From contig BPKO01000007.1 in NCBI GenBank assembly GCA_026005175.1, forward strand, positions 1 to 64,000: DNA of 64,000 nucleotides. Reading direction: 5' to 3'. Below, one piece after another: positions 20,135 through 29,869 of this stretch. A program made the position numbers and the translations under genes. Source of the stretch: Candidatus Tectimicrobiota bacterium (GTDB lineage Bacteria; Tectomicrobia; Entotheonellia; Entotheonellales; Entotheonellaceae). Position 1 is the first letter of the stretch. Each line of letters opens with the position of its first letter. Under the pieces are notes generated by a model. That model was not told the origin of the DNA and did not search any database. It saw nothing but the letters and a program-made list of their open reading frames with translations.

Positions 20135-21109
20135 TCAGGGCTCGCGGGAGGCAGCCCGGCGCCGCTGTTCGTAGCGTTCGTAGGCCCTGATGATGTCTTG
20201 CACCAGGGGGTGACGCACCACGTCACGCTCCGAGAAGTAGACAAAAGCGATGCCTTTGATCCCCTGTAAGACGTGCTGGATCTGCACCAGTCCGGACTCC
20301 TTGCCGTTGGGGAGATCAATCTGCGTAATGTCCCCGGTAATGACGGCCTTGGAGTAGAAGCCCAGCCGGGTGAGGAACATCTTCATTTGCTCGGCAGTGG
20401 CGTTTTGCGCCTCGTCCAGGATGACGAACGAGTCGTTGAGGGTTCGCCCCCGCATAAAGGCAAGCGGTGCCACTTCAATGGCCCCGCGCTCGATGAGCCG
20501 CTGGGCTTTTTCAAAGTCAAGCATGTCGTAGAGGGCGTCGTAGAGCGGACGCAAGTAGGGATTGACTTTTTCCAAGAGGTCTCCAGGCAGATACCCCAGC
20601 TTCTCCCCCGCCTCGACCGCCGGTCGCGCCAGGATGATGCGGCTGAACTCCTTGCGGTCCAGCCCAGACACGGCCATGGCCATGGCGAGATACGTCTTTC
20701 CCGTGCCGGCAGGGCCAATGCCGACCACGATGTCGTTGTCGCGAATGGCCTGAATGTAGCGGCGCTGCCCAAGGCTCTTGGGGCTGACGTAGCGCTTTTT
20801 GGAGGGAATTGGAATGCGGTCGGCGAGCAGGGCCGAGGCGTCGATCTCCTCGCCGTCTTCGAGCAAGCGCAGCAAGAAGCCAAAGTCCGTCAGGTCCAGA
20901 TGAATGCCCGCCTCCAGGAGGCCCTTGGCCCCTTGCAGCAGGCGCGCCGCCAACGCCGTGGCCGACTCCTCCCCGCTGATGGTCACCTGCGTCTCGTGCG
21001 TGGTGATGCGGACGCCCAGCTGCGCTTCGATATAGCGCAAGTTGGCGTCGTGGATGCCAAACAAAAGCGGCAAGACCTGGCTGCGCTGAAGCTCTAGCGT
21101 ACGCTCCAT
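20135..21109 (-). CDS. phoH: PhoH-like ATPase
   Basis: PhoH-like proteins are P-loop ATPases thought to act in RNA metabolism, often beside ybeY. The 324-residue product has an N-terminal KH-like part (LRYIEAQLGVRITT), the P-loop GPAGTGKTYLAMAMAV, then RPAVEAGEKLGYLPGDL and the Walker B region FVILDEAQNAT, all typical. It lies between glnD and ybeY in a close minus-strand run. The exact substrate is not known for the family. Confidence 0.93.
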   Translation of the reverse strand: MERTLELQRSQVLPLLFGIHDANLRYIEAQLGVRITTHETQVTISGEESATALAARLLQGAKGLLEAGIHLDLTDFGFLLRLLEDGEEIDASALLADRIPIPSKKRYVSPKSLGQRRYIQAIRDNDIVVGIGPAGTGKTYLAMAMAVSGLDRKEFSRIILARPAVEAGEKLGYLPGDLLEKVNPYLRPLYDALYDMLDFEKAQRLIERGAIEVAPLAFMRGRTLNDSFVILDEAQNATAEQMKMFLTRLGFYSKAVITGDITQIDLPNGKESGLVQIQHVLQGIKGIAFVYFSERDVVRHPLVQDIIRAYERYEQRRRAASREP

Positions 21110-21134
21110 GGGTGTGTTGCTCAGCCCTCCTTTT

Positions 21135-23820
21135 TCAAGTCAACGCGGCAAGCAGGGTTTCCTTGAGGCGCGCCAGCGTCGCCTCGTCGACGATTTTCTT
21201 CCTCGCGGCGTCTGTGACGTAGAACACGTCGATGGCGCGGTTGGCTTCCGTAGAAATTTTGGCCAAGGCCACGTCAAGACCGCTCTCGTACAGCAGCCGG
21301 GTTAGCTTGTAGAGCAGGCCGAGCTGGTCCTGCGCCTGCACTTCAATGACGGTATAGCTGTCCGAACAGGCGTTGTCGATGGTCACCTGAGGGGGCTGCG
21401 CAAAGGCTTGCAGTTTGCGCTCGTACGAGGGCAGCCGGCGCAAGGTCGGCACCTCGGGCCAGGTGCCGGGCGCGGCCAGCGCTGCCACCAGGTCCGCCTG
21501 CACCTGTCGCCAGACGTGGGCGTCGGTCACCGGGGTGCGCGAGAGGGTCTCGACTTGCAACGTATCGATGGCCAGCCCCTCTTCCGAGGTGTAGATCTGG
21601 GCTCCGAGAATGTTGAGGCGGTTTTTGCTCAGCGCCCCGGCAATCATGGCAAACACCCCGCGGCGCTCGCGCAAGCAGAAAGTGACGGTGGTAAAGCCAA
21701 CCGCGGTGTTGTGCTCCACGTCCAGCACCACCGGTGCGGTGAGCTGCGGCTGCGTCAGGCGAATGTGCTTGGCAATGGTCTCGGGCGGCGTCACCACGAG
21801 GTACTTGACGGGCATGGTGGCCAGGAACCGCTCGACGTTTTCCGGAGCGTAGCCTTCACCCAGGCTCTCGAGCACCAGCGGGCGCAGCCGCTGCTGCAGC
21901 TCTGCCCGTGACAGGGTGGTCTCTGCGCCGCGGCGCAGCAAGTAGTCAAGGGTGCGGCGGTAGAGGTCGGCCAGCAGCGACGCCTTCCACACCGTCCACA
22001 CGTCTGGCCCCACCGCCGAGGTGTCGGCGTAGGTCAGGAGATAGAGGTGGTCGAGGGCCGGCACGCTCCCTACCCGCTCGGCAAAATCGGCAATGACTTT
22101 GGGATCGGTGATGTCGCGGCGCTGGGCAAGGTGATTCATCACCAGGTGATTGACCACCAGCTTGTCGACCAGCTGGCGCTGCTCGTCGGAAAGAGCCAGG
22201 CGCGCACACACCGCGGCAGCCAGCTCGCCGCTGCGGTAGACGTGGGAGGCACGTGCGCCGGCCCCACGTCCTTGCCGAGGTCGTGCAGGAGCAAGGCCAG
22301 CTTGAGCAGGGCCTTGTCCGGGAGCTGGCGGTAGAGCTGGGCAAAGGGGCGAAGGTGCGGCTCGCGCGTGGTTTCTAGGTCCTCAAGCACTTCGATGCTG
22401 CGCAGCGAGTGCTCATCGACCGTGTAGCGATGGTACAGATCGTACTGCACCAAGCACGTCAGCGCCGCAAACTCCGGAATGTATGCGCCCAGTACGCCGT
22501 GGCGGTGCATGGCCCGCAAGGTGGCCGCGGCTTGCGGCTGGGAGAGAATCTCCCAAAACACCGCCCGCGCCTGCGGCGAGCGGCGCATGGCTTCAGTAGC
22601 CAGGAGGGACGCATGGGCGCGGATGGCACGCGACAGCTCTGGAGCCAAGGCGGCGCGGTACCGCTGCGCCTTGGCAAAGGCCTGCAGCAGAAGAAGCGGC
22701 TGCTGCGCCAAGTGCTCGGCCACGGGAAGGTGGGCGTAGTGCAGACGCCCGTCGCGAGAAGGACAAAGCCGTCGCCCACCGCTTGCGGGCGGCGGAACCA
22801 CCAGCGCGGGCGGGGGACGTGGGTCACGGCATCCAGGGTGGCAAGGCAGAAGTCGTAAATCACGTTGGCGTGCAGGTAGTACGTCTTGAGAAACTGCTCG
22901 ACGGCCCGCTTTTCCGCCGAAGGCGCAAAGCGCAGCTCCGCTGCCAGCTTTTCCTGCACGTCGACGGCAAGCACGTCGTGCTTGCGCCCGTAGTGGTAGT
23001 GCAGCCCGTTGCGCACGGTAAAGAGAAAGTCGAGCGCCGCTTCCACGGCCTCGGCCTCGGCCGAGGACAGCACGCCGCGGGCCACCAGCTCGGCAAGCGA
23101 GCGCGTCCCATAGGTGGCCATGCTCAGCCAGAGCGCCGTGTGGTAGTCGCGCAGGCCACCGGGGCTCTCTTTGACGTTGGGCTCCATGAGGTTGACGGTG
23201 TTGGCAAACGCCGCATGCCGGCGGCGACACTCCGTCACTTTCTGCCGCACGAAGAGACGCCGGCGCCGGCGCGTGAACCGCCGCCCCCCCACCTCTTCCT
23301 GAAACCACCGAAAGAGCGACTCATCCCCGTCGACCAGCCGCGCTTCCAGCATCGCCGTTTGCGCCGTGACGTCGGTCTCTGCCATGCGCAGCGCATCGCG
23401 CCGCGTCCGCACGCTATGCCCCAGGGTGAAGCCGGCGTCCCACAGCAAGTAGAGCGTCTCCCGGATCACCCTGTCGGGGGGCTGGGGGTGGCAGAGGAAC
23501 ATCAAGTCAATGTCCGAAAACGGGTTGAGCTCTCCGCGCCCATAGCCTCCCAGCGCCAGCACCGCACACGGCGAAGTGTCGGTTGGGTGGCAGGCCAGCG
23601 CATAGCGAAACACGGTGCGCACCACGTCGTCGACCAGCGCGGTCAGGTGGCGAACCACATTGCGTCCGCGGGCGCCCCCGCAGTGTTCCTGGTAAATGCG
23701 CTCCCGCGCTGCGGCAATGAGGCGTTTGAGCCCTTGCAAAAAGACGGGGCGGTCGTAGCGCCGATCCAGAAGGGTGGCAAAGGAGCGGGGAAACGCCGCT
23801 TCGGAGGCCGAAAACGTCAT
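21135..23820 (-). CDS. glnD: Bifunctional PII uridylyltransferase/uridylyl-removing enzyme, two frame breaks
   Basis: GlnD senses glutamine and adds or removes UMP on PII proteins. The N-terminal nucleotidyltransferase shows LGGYGRGELNPFSDIDLMF, followed by a GlnD-specific helical region with PNVKESPGGLRDYHTALWL. The HD domain has LLHDLGKDVG. Two C-terminal ACT domains follow (VTFCLRERRGVFAMIAGALS, then VIEVQAQDQLGLLYKLTRLL). The frame breaks near 22757 and 22262. Both fit one missing base, unlike the other breaks in this window, which fit an extra base. Corrected length is ~895 residues. No PII gene is in view. Confidence 0.92.
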
Positions 23821-23829
23821 GCATGCCCC

Positions 23830-24738
23830 CTATGGGCGCGGGTGATACGTTTCGTAAAGCCGCCGCAAGTGCTGGGTGGCCACGTGCGTGTACACCTGGG
23901 TGGTGGCAAGGTCGGCATGGCCAAGCAAGATCTGTAGGACGCGCAAGTCCGCTCCTCCTTCTAGCAGGTGGGTGGCAAAGGCATGGCGCAGCGTGTGTGG
24001 GCTGGCCGGCTTGCCGACGGCGGCCTGCTGTACGTACTTTTTGACGATTTTCCAGAGCCCTTGCCGACTCAGGGGGCGGGCAGAGCGATTGACAAAGAGG
24101 TAAGGCGTCTGGCGCCCGCGCAGCAACCGCGGCCGGCCACGGCTCAGGTAGGCCTCAAGCCGGACCAGCGCCACTTCCCCAATCGGAACAAGGCGCTCTT
24201 TGCCGCCCTTGCCCCGCACGCTCACGTACCCTGCCGCCGGGTCCACGTCCCCTACGGTCAGGGCGGTGACTTCGCTGGCGCGCAAGCCGGCGGCATAGAG
24301 CAGCTCCAGCAAGGCGGCGTCACGCTTGCCAAGGGCGGTGCGCGGATCGGGCTGCTGCAACACGCGCGCGACTTCTTCAGGGGTGAGCACGATCGGCAAC
24401 CGCTGCCAGGGCCGCGGCGTCTCGAGGTGCGCCGTGGGGTCGGCCGCCAGCACCCCGTGCTGGCAGAGAAAGCGCGCAAACCCTCGGATGGCCACCAGCT
24501 CACGGGCAATACTGCGGGCCGCGCGCCCGGCCTCCCGCCGGGCTTGCAAGTAAGCCACCACTTCCTCGGGGCGCAGCGCTGCCCATGACCCTACACCGCG
24601 GGCCGTTACGAAAGCCGCCAAGCGCCGCACGTCTCCCAGGTAAGCGGCCAGCGTGTGCGGAGCACGGCCGCGCTCGACGGCCAGGTAGCGGGCGAAGGCC
24701 TGCACCCATGCCGCCAAGGCCGGCGGTATCGCTGGCAT
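23830..24738 (-). CDS. xerD: Tyrosine recombinase XerD/XerC type
   Basis: Xer recombinases resolve chromosome dimers at dif during division. The ~302-residue product has an N-terminal SAM-like core-binding domain and a catalytic domain with all active residues: Arg in GLRASEVTAL, Lys in GKGGKERLVPI, H-x2-R in HTLRHAFATHLLEGGADL, His in LLGHADLATTQVYTHV and the Tyr in that last motif. Length and absence of mobile-element context favour a housekeeping Xer. XerC and XerD cannot be told apart from sequence alone. I prefer ATG 24738; an upstream in-frame start at 24768 is also possible. Confidence 0.9.
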   Translation of the reverse strand: MPAIPPALAAWVQAFARYLAVERGRAPHTLAAYLGDVRRLAAFVTARGVGSWAALRPEEVVAYLQARREAGRAARSIARELVAIRGFARFLCQHGVLAADPTAHLETPRPWQRLPIVLTPEEVARVLQQPDPRTALGKRDAALLELLYAAGLRASEVTALTVGDVDPAAGYVSVRGKGGKERLVPIGEVALVRLEAYLSRGRPRLLRGRQTPYLFVNRSARPLSRQGLWKIVKKYVQQAAVGKPASPHTLRHAFATHLLEGGADLRVLQILLGHADLATTQVYTHVATQHLRRLYETYHPRP

Positions 24739-24863
24739 CCCCTTGCTACAGCGACTGCGGCTTACCACCCCGTCTCCTTGCGAGCGCCCCCTCTCCAGCC
24801 CCTACGCCAGGTCACCGGCAAAAGCATACCGTAAAATTCCTGCGCAGGGAAAGGAAAACCGCG

Positions 24864-24893
24864 TTGACACCCGACTTGCCGCTTTGGTATACT
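24864..24893 (+). promoter_or_regulatory. Sigma-70-type promoter of rpsT
   Basis: TTGACA at 24864-24869 and TATACT at 24888-24893 with an 18-base spacer, 35 bases before the rpsT start. Confidence 0.8.
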
Positions 24894-24928
24894 CCAGCGC
24901 GGCCGCCAAGAGAAGGAGAGAGAGGTCG

Positions 24929-25207
24929 ATGGCCAAGAAGCACTTAAGTGTGCGCAAGCGCGAACGCCAAAACGAACGCCGACGCATGCGAAATGCCATG
25001 CTGCGCTCTGCCATGCGCACAGCGGTGAAGAAAGTCAGGCTGGCCGTGGCGCAGGGAGACGTCGAAGCGGCCAAGGCGGCGCTTCCTGAAGCCATCCGCA
25101 TGCTGTGGAAAGCGAAGTCCAAGGGGGTCATTCACCGCAATCACGCCGCCCGCAAGACGTCTCGTCTCACGCGGCAAGTGCGGGCGCTTGCCGCAGCGCG
25201 AGCCTAA
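24929..25207 (+). CDS. rpsT: 30S ribosomal protein S20
   Basis: S20 is a basic primary 16S rRNA-binding protein. The 92-residue product starts MAKKHLSVRKRERQNERRRMRN and has IRMLWKAKSKGVIHRNHAARKTSRL, diagnostic for S20. ATG 24929 is preceded by AGAAGGAGAGAGAGG, a good ribosome-binding site. A strong promoter lies just upstream. It stands alone on the plus strand, and its stop overlaps the stop of holA on the other strand. Confidence 0.97.
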   Translation: MAKKHLSVRKRERQNERRRMRNAMLRSAMRTAVKKVRLAVAQGDVEAAKAALPEAIRMLWKAKSKGVIHRNHAARKTSRLTRQVRALAAARA

Positions 25208-26205
25208 TCCCCAAGACAGCACCGGAAAATCAATCCCTCCAAGATGGCCCTGGCCGGCTGGGCGCTGGTTTTAAAGGCCATGTCGGCTTCAACAGCGGCC
25301 GTATAGAGCCGGCGCAGCCGCGCCGACGAGTAACGGCGGCTCTGCCCGAGGAGCTGCCGGCACACGGCCCGCGGCAGGTTCAGCGTTTTCGCGATTTGCG
25401 TCAAGTCTTGCCGCTGTGCAGCGAGGTGCTTGACGGCCCACAGCAGCCGCACTTGGCGCACGATCATGCTCAAAATCACCAGCGGCGGCTCGCCCTGCCG
25501 CAGCAAGCCATCCACCACCGCCAGCGCCTGCCCGAGGTCACCGGTCCCCAGGGCGTCGGAGAGCGCAAACAACGAGTAAAGGCGGGTTGTCGGGCTGAGG
25601 CGCTGCACGTCTTCGAGGGTAATCGTTGCCCCCTCGCCGGCGTAAGTACAGAGCTTGGCAATCTCCCCGGCGAGCGTGTAGAGGTCGTTTTCGTGCGCCT
25701 GCACCAAAGCTTCTACGGCAGCCGCGGCGATCTGACAGCCGTGTTGCCGGACCTGGCGCCTGATCCACGCCTGGAGGCGCGGCCCCTCCAGGCGGTGACA
25801 GGCCACCACGGCCGCCTGCTGCCAGAAGCGGGGTAGCGTTTTTTCTACCTGATTCCCGGTGGCGGTGGCAATGAGCACCGTGCTGGCGACGGGCTGCGCG
25901 GCATACTGCTCGAGCAGCGCCACCTCGGCATGGCGCAGGCGGTGCACGTGGTGCACCACCACGACGCGGCGCGGCGCCAGCATGGGCAAGGTCTGCGCCA
26001 CACCCAGGGCCTCGGCCAACGCCTCTTCTCCAGCGTCGAAGACGTGGTAGTTGAGGTCGCGCAAGGCCGGTGCCAGCGCGCGGTCCACAAGCAAGGCGAG
26101 GTAAGTGCGCACGAGGTAAACCTCCTCCCCCCACAGCAGGTAAAGCGCCTCCAGCTCGCCCTTATCGAGCCGGGAGAGGAACTCCGCTTCCGCCAGCAGC
26201 GGCAT
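25204..26205 (-). CDS. holA: DNA polymerase III delta subunit
   Basis: The delta subunit opens the beta sliding clamp within the clamp loader. The 333-residue product has the family start LYLLWGEEVYLVRTYLALL, VVVVHHVHRL, a central HENDLYTLAGEIAKL and the C-terminal collar with QVRLLWAVKHLAAQRQDLTQIAKTLNLP. No frame breaks. It starts 9 bases after lptE, the usual lptE-holA order, and converges on rpsT. Confidence 0.93.
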   Translation of the reverse strand: MPLLAEAEFLSRLDKGELEALYLLWGEEVYLVRTYLALLVDRALAPALRDLNYHVFDAGEEALAEALGVAQTLPMLAPRRVVVVHHVHRLRHAEVALLEQYAAQPVASTVLIATATGNQVEKTLPRFWQQAAVVACHRLEGPRLQAWIRRQVRQHGCQIAAAAVEALVQAHENDLYTLAGEIAKLCTYAGEGATITLEDVQRLSPTTRLYSLFALSDALGTGDLGQALAVVDGLLRQGEPPLVILSMIVRQVRLLWAVKHLAAQRQDLTQIAKTLNLPRAVCRQLLGQSRRYSSARLRRLYTAAVEADMAFKTSAQPARAILEGLIFRCCLGD

Positions 26206-26214
26206 CGCCGTCTC

Positions 26215-26745
26215 CTAAAGCAGGGCAGCCACCAGCAGCGCCACGCACCGCTCGGCAAATTGCTGCGCCAGGCGCCACAGGGCTGCTTCTTTGGCCACCG
26301 TGTTGGCCCGCACGTCGCCCGTGGAGGATACCAGCCATACTGTCCACACGCTGAGCTCTTGCTCAAGAAGCGGCACAGCGGCGGAGGGCTCTGCAAGGCG
26401 CACCGCCACCACCGCTTCGAGCCGATACTGCAGCACCGTGTCGGCAGCGGTAAACGACACCGGCACGGCGCGAAAGCGGCGCACGACGCCGGTAACCCGC
26501 CAGGCCGCAGCCTCTTCGGCAGCCAGGCGAAACGGCGGGTGGCGCACCAGCGCTTGTCGCAGCGCCGCCGTCATGTAGGTCTCCAGGCCCGGCTCCCGGG
26601 TGCGGTTGGCAAAGGGCGCCACAGCCAAGACGGCCGGCGCGGCCGCTCCGCCATGCCCCACCATGCGGTAGCCGCACCCCCCTACGGCAAGCCCAACCAG
26701 CCAGCAGAGAAAGAAGGCGCCCGCGTACCGGGGCCGCACGGCCAT
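26215..26745 (-). CDS. lptE: LPS-assembly lipoprotein LptE-like
   Basis: LptE is the outer-membrane lipoprotein that plugs LptD and inserts lipopolysaccharide. The 176-residue product has a lipoprotein signal ending AVGGC, followed by GYRMVGHGG and IAVAPFANRTREPGLE-like residues typical of the family. I chose ATG 26745 because it places the lipobox near residue 23. Sequence conservation is low in this family. The position next to holA supports the call. Confidence 0.82.
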   Translation of the reverse strand: MAVRPRYAGAFFLCWLVGLAVGGCGYRMVGHGGAAAPAVLAVAPFANRTREPGLETYMTAALRQALVRHPPFRLAAEEAAAWRVTGVVRRFRAVPVSFTAADTVLQYRLEAVVAVRLAEPSAAVPLLEQELSVWTVWLVSSTGDVRANTVAKEAALWRLAQQFAERCVALLVAALL

Positions 26746-26789
26746 CGCCTTTCGCTCCTCGGGACCTCCCCAAGCGCCACACAAAGCAG

Positions 26790-26818
26790 TTGCCCACCAC
26801 GCCCAGACGCAGTATAGT
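26790..26818 (+). promoter_or_regulatory. Likely promoter of tRNA-Arg
   Basis: TTGCCC at 26790-26795 and TATAGT at 26813-26818 with a 17-base spacer, 13 bases before the tRNA. Confidence 0.55.
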
Positions 26819-26831
26819 ATACAAGTACGGT

Positions 26832-26906
26832 GCCCCCGTAGCTCAGCCCGGATAGAGCAACGGCCTCCGGAGCCGTGGGTCGGACGTTCAAATCGTCTCG
26901 GGGGTA
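26832..26906 (+). tRNA. tRNA-Arg (anticodon CCG)
   Basis: A complete cloverleaf can be drawn. The acceptor stem is GCCCCCG with CGGGGGT, and a D-arm begins GCTC. The anticodon stem is ACGGC/GCCGT with loop CTCCGGA, so the anticodon is CCG and reads CGG. The T-arm is GGACG-TTCAAAT-CGTCT and the discriminator base is A26906. The 3' CCA is not encoded and must be added after transcription. Confidence 0.95.
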
Positions 26907-26971
26907 CCTCCCTTCCCACACCGCCTGGCTCTCTCCCCGGTGGTTAAGCGCCCCTGGGCAAGGAAACGACG

Positions 26972-27835
26972 ATGGCTTCGCCAGGACGCCGCTTACGAGA
27001 GCTCATTGCTGCCCCGGAGATTCTGGTGCTGCCCGGGGCGTGGGACGGCCTTTCGGCTCGCCTGATCGAACTGGCCGGCTTCCAGGGGGTGTACGCCACC
27101 GGCGGCGGCATTGCCCGCAGCACCGGCGTGCCCGACGTCGGCCTGATCACCATGAGCGAGCAAGTGGCGCGCGTCAAGATGATCTGCGAGGCAGTAAGCG
27201 TGCCGGTGCTGGCCGATGCCGATACGGGCTACGGCAACGCCCTCAACCTCATGCGCACGGTGCGCGAGATGGAGGCAGCAGGAGCCGCCGGGGTGCACAT
27301 CGAGGACCAAGTGACCCCGAAGCGCTGCGGCCACTACGAGGGCAAGGCGGTGATCGGGCGGCGCGAGTTCGTGAAAAAAATCGAGGCGGCGTGTGCCGCC
27401 CGCGCCAGCGACGACTTCGTGATTGTGGCCCGCACCGACGCCCGCGCCGTCCTGGGCCTGGAAGAAGCCATTGCCCGCTGCAAGGCCTGCCGCGCCGCCG
27501 GCGCCGACGTGCTCTTTGTGGAAGCCCCGCAGAGCCGGGAAGAGGTGGAACGCATTGCCGCTTCCTTAGACGCCCCGCTGCTCATCAACATGGTCACCCG
27601 CTGGGGCAAAACGCCGTACCTGTCGCCGGCCGAGCTGCAGCGCCTAGGCTACGCGGTGGTCCTTTTTGCTTCTGAGGTGCAGCGCGCCGCCATTTACGGC
27701 ATGCAGCGCCTCCTTCAGGCCTTGCGTGCTCAGCAGCCGCTTGACACCTTTGCCGAAATGGTGACTTTCCAGGAGCGGGAAGCCCTCGTCAACACCGCGC
27801 ACTACCTGCAGCTTGCCGCCCAGTACGTGCAGTGA
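26972..27835 (+). CDS. Isocitrate lyase/PEP mutase superfamily protein
   Basis: The 287-residue product is a TIM-barrel enzyme of the isocitrate lyase/phosphoenolpyruvate mutase superfamily. It shows PGAWDGLSARLIELAGFQGVYATGGG, the metal-binding LADADTGYGNALN, HIEDQVTPKRCGH and VARTDARAV. The Cys in KRCGH is the catalytic loop residue of the lyase branch (methylisocitrate lyase, dimethylmalate lyase) and argues against a phosphonomutase. The substrate cannot be fixed. It lies between tRNA-Arg and aroA, three bases from aroA, so it may be co-expressed. No prp or glyoxylate genes are nearby. Confidence 0.85.
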   Translation: MASPGRRLRELIAAPEILVLPGAWDGLSARLIELAGFQGVYATGGGIARSTGVPDVGLITMSEQVARVKMICEAVSVPVLADADTGYGNALNLMRTVREMEAAGAAGVHIEDQVTPKRCGHYEGKAVIGRREFVKKIEAACAARASDDFVIVARTDARAVLGLEEAIARCKACRAAGADVLFVEAPQSREEVERIAASLDAPLLINMVTRWGKTPYLSPAELQRLGYAVVLFASEVQRAAIYGMQRLLQALRAQQPLDTFAEMVTFQEREALVNTAHYLQLAAQYVQ

Positions 27836-27838
27836 CCC

Positions 27839-29132
27839 ATGGAACGGCTCGAAGTCTTGCCGGCACGGCGGCTTGCCCCCCAGCATGCCGTCCCCGGCTC
27901 GAAGAGCTACACCAACCGCGCCCTCACCTTGGCCGCCCTGGCACGCGGCACGACGACCCTTTACGGGGCGCTGGACAGCGACGACACGCGCGTGGCGCAA
28001 GCCGCCCTGCGGCGGCTGGGCGTGCGGATCGAAAGCCATGACACCACACTGCGCGTTTACGGGTGCGAGGGGCGCTTTTTGCCTCCGCCAGGGCCGCTGG
28101 ATCTGGGCAACTCGGGCACGGCGATGCGCTTTTTCACCGCCATGCTGACCCTGGCCGGCTTTCCCTGCATCCTGACGGGCAACGCGCGCATGCAGCAGCG
28201 CCCGATTGCCGACTTGCTCGACGCCCTGAATCAGCTGGGGGCCGAGGTCACGAGCGTCAAGGGCACCGGCTGCCCGCCAGTGCGCATTGGCGCCCGCCGC
28301 CTGCGCGGCGGCACGGCCACCCTGTCGGGGGCGGTGAGCAGCCAGTTCCTTTCTGCCTTGCTGATGGTGGCGCCTTACGCCGAGCAGGACGTGATCCTGC
28401 ACGTGCGCGACACCCTGGTTTCTCAGCCCTACGTGGACATGACCCTGGCCATTATGGCCCACTTTGGTGTCGAGGCGACCCACGAGGCCTACCGGCGCTT
28501 TGTCGTGCGCGGGCGGCAGTGCTATACGGGCAGGGACTACGCCATCGAAGGCGATGCCTCGGCGGCGACGTACTTCTGGGGGCTGGCGGCCCTGCTGGGG
28601 CAGTCGCTGTGGGTGACCAACGTCCCCCTTACGTCGCGCCAGGCCGACGTGCGCTTCTTGCAGGTGCTCGAGCGCATGGGCTGTACGGTGGTGGCCAGGC
28701 AGCAGGGGGTCGAAGTGAGGGGGCCGGCGGTGCTGCGGCCGCTGGGGCGACATCGACCTCAATGCCTTGCCCGATGCAGCGATGACCGTGGCGGTGCTGG
28801 CGGCTTTCTGCCCGGGCGAGACCTGCCTCCGCAACGTGGCCAACCTGCGGGTGAAAGAAAGCGACCGGCTACACGCCCTGGCCACCGAGCTGCGCAAGCT
28901 CGGCGCCAAGGTGGAGGAGCTGCCCGACGGGCTGCGCATCGCGGGGGACCCGACAGCGCTCCACGGGGCAGAAATTGCCACGTACGACGACCACCGCCTG
29001 GCCATGTGCTTTGGCATGGCCGGGGCCCGCCTGGCGGGGATTCGCATCCAGAACCCGGCCTGTGTGGCCAAGACGTACCCGCGCTTCTGGGACGACCTGC
29101 AGCGCGTTGGGGTGGGCATCCAGAAGGCATGA
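27839..29132 (+). CDS. aroA: EPSP synthase, one frame break
   Basis: AroA joins shikimate-3-phosphate and PEP in the shikimate pathway. The product shows the substrate-binding start PGSKSYTNRALTLAALA, LDLGNSGTAMRFF, RMQQRPIADLLDALNQLGA, SSQFLSALLM and the C-terminal LRVKESDRLHALATELRKLGA with YDDHRLAMCFG. The frame breaks at the GGGG at 28744-28747 just before DIDLNALPDA; removing one G restores ~431 residues. LGNSGTAMR is typical of class I enzymes. The stop overlaps the aroK start as ATGA. Confidence 0.93.
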
Positions 29133-29671
29133 ACGTCGTTCTTACCGGCATGCGCGGTACGGGCAAAAGCAGCATCGGCCGCCGGCTGGCCGCCTTGCTC
29201 GGCTACGCCTTTGTCGACACCGACACCCTTATCGAGGCGCAGGCGGGGTGTCGCATTGCCGAGCTGGTGGCCCGCCACGGCTGGGAGCACTTCCGCGCCC
29301 TGGAGCGCCAGGTGGTGGCAGAGGTGGCCGGCGGCGACCGCCAGACCATTGCCACCGGAGGCGGGACGCTGATGGACAGCACCAACGCTGCCCTCCTCAA
29401 GCGCAACGGCGTCGTCGTGCTGCTGGTGGCCGACCTGGAGGTGCTGCGGCGCCGCGTGGCGCGCGGGCGCAACCGGCCTTCGCTCACCGGGCAAGCAGCG
29501 CCGGCCGAGGAGCTGGCGCAAGTCTGGGAAGCCCGGCGCGCGCAATACTACGCGGTGGCCGATGCGGTGTACGACGTCTCGGCGGAAAGCCGCCACTGCG
29601 GGGCCGACGTGCGCCGCAAGGCACGGGAAATTTATGCCCTGTTGCGGCGACTGCCAGGGTTTGAGGCGTAA
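29129..29671 (+). CDS. aroK: Shikimate kinase
   Basis: AroK phosphorylates shikimate with ATP, one step before AroA. The 180-residue product has the P-loop GMRGTGKSSIGRRLA, the shikimate-binding DTDTLIEAQ, ATGGGTLMD and the lid region RNRPSL. The start overlaps the aroA stop by four bases, so the two shikimate genes are translationally coupled. Confidence 0.95.
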   Translation: MNVVLTGMRGTGKSSIGRRLAALLGYAFVDTDTLIEAQAGCRIAELVARHGWEHFRALERQVVAEVAGGDRQTIATGGGTLMDSTNAALLKRNGVVVLLVADLEVLRRRVARGRNRPSLTGQAAPAEELAQVWEARRAQYYAVADAVYDVSAESRHCGADVRRKAREIYALLRRLPGFEA

Positions 29672-29680
29672 GGAGGAAAG

Positions 29681-29866
29681 GTGGAAGCACTCCATACCCT
29701 TTTTGCCGTGTGCAAGTTTCTTTTTGGCCTGGGAGCGCTGGGTATGCTGCTGGCCATCGGCGCCGGGCTGCTCTGGTTCGCGCTGCGGGCCCTGATCTTG
29801 CCGCTGCTGCGCGCCCAGCCGGCGCCTCGCTTCGGGCTGCTGCGCAAGCTCTTCCTGGAGCCGTAA
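29681..29866 (+). CDS. Small single-span membrane protein
   Basis: A 61-residue frame opens at GTG 29681, with AGGAGG seven bases upstream, nine bases after aroK. Residues ~10-45 are strongly hydrophobic (LFGLGALGMLLAIGAGLLWFAL), followed by a basic tail (PRFGLLRKLFLEP). The ribosome-binding site and position argue it is expressed with aroK. I recognise no family. Confidence 0.6.
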   Translation: MEALHTLFAVCKFLFGLGALGMLLAIGAGLLWFALRALILPLLRAQPAPRFGLLRKLFLEP

Positions 29867-29869
29867 GCA

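Noticed and set aside
27644-29695. Long minus-strand frame opposite aroA and aroK
   Set aside because: Shadow of conserved plus-strand shikimate genes; no recognisable domain.
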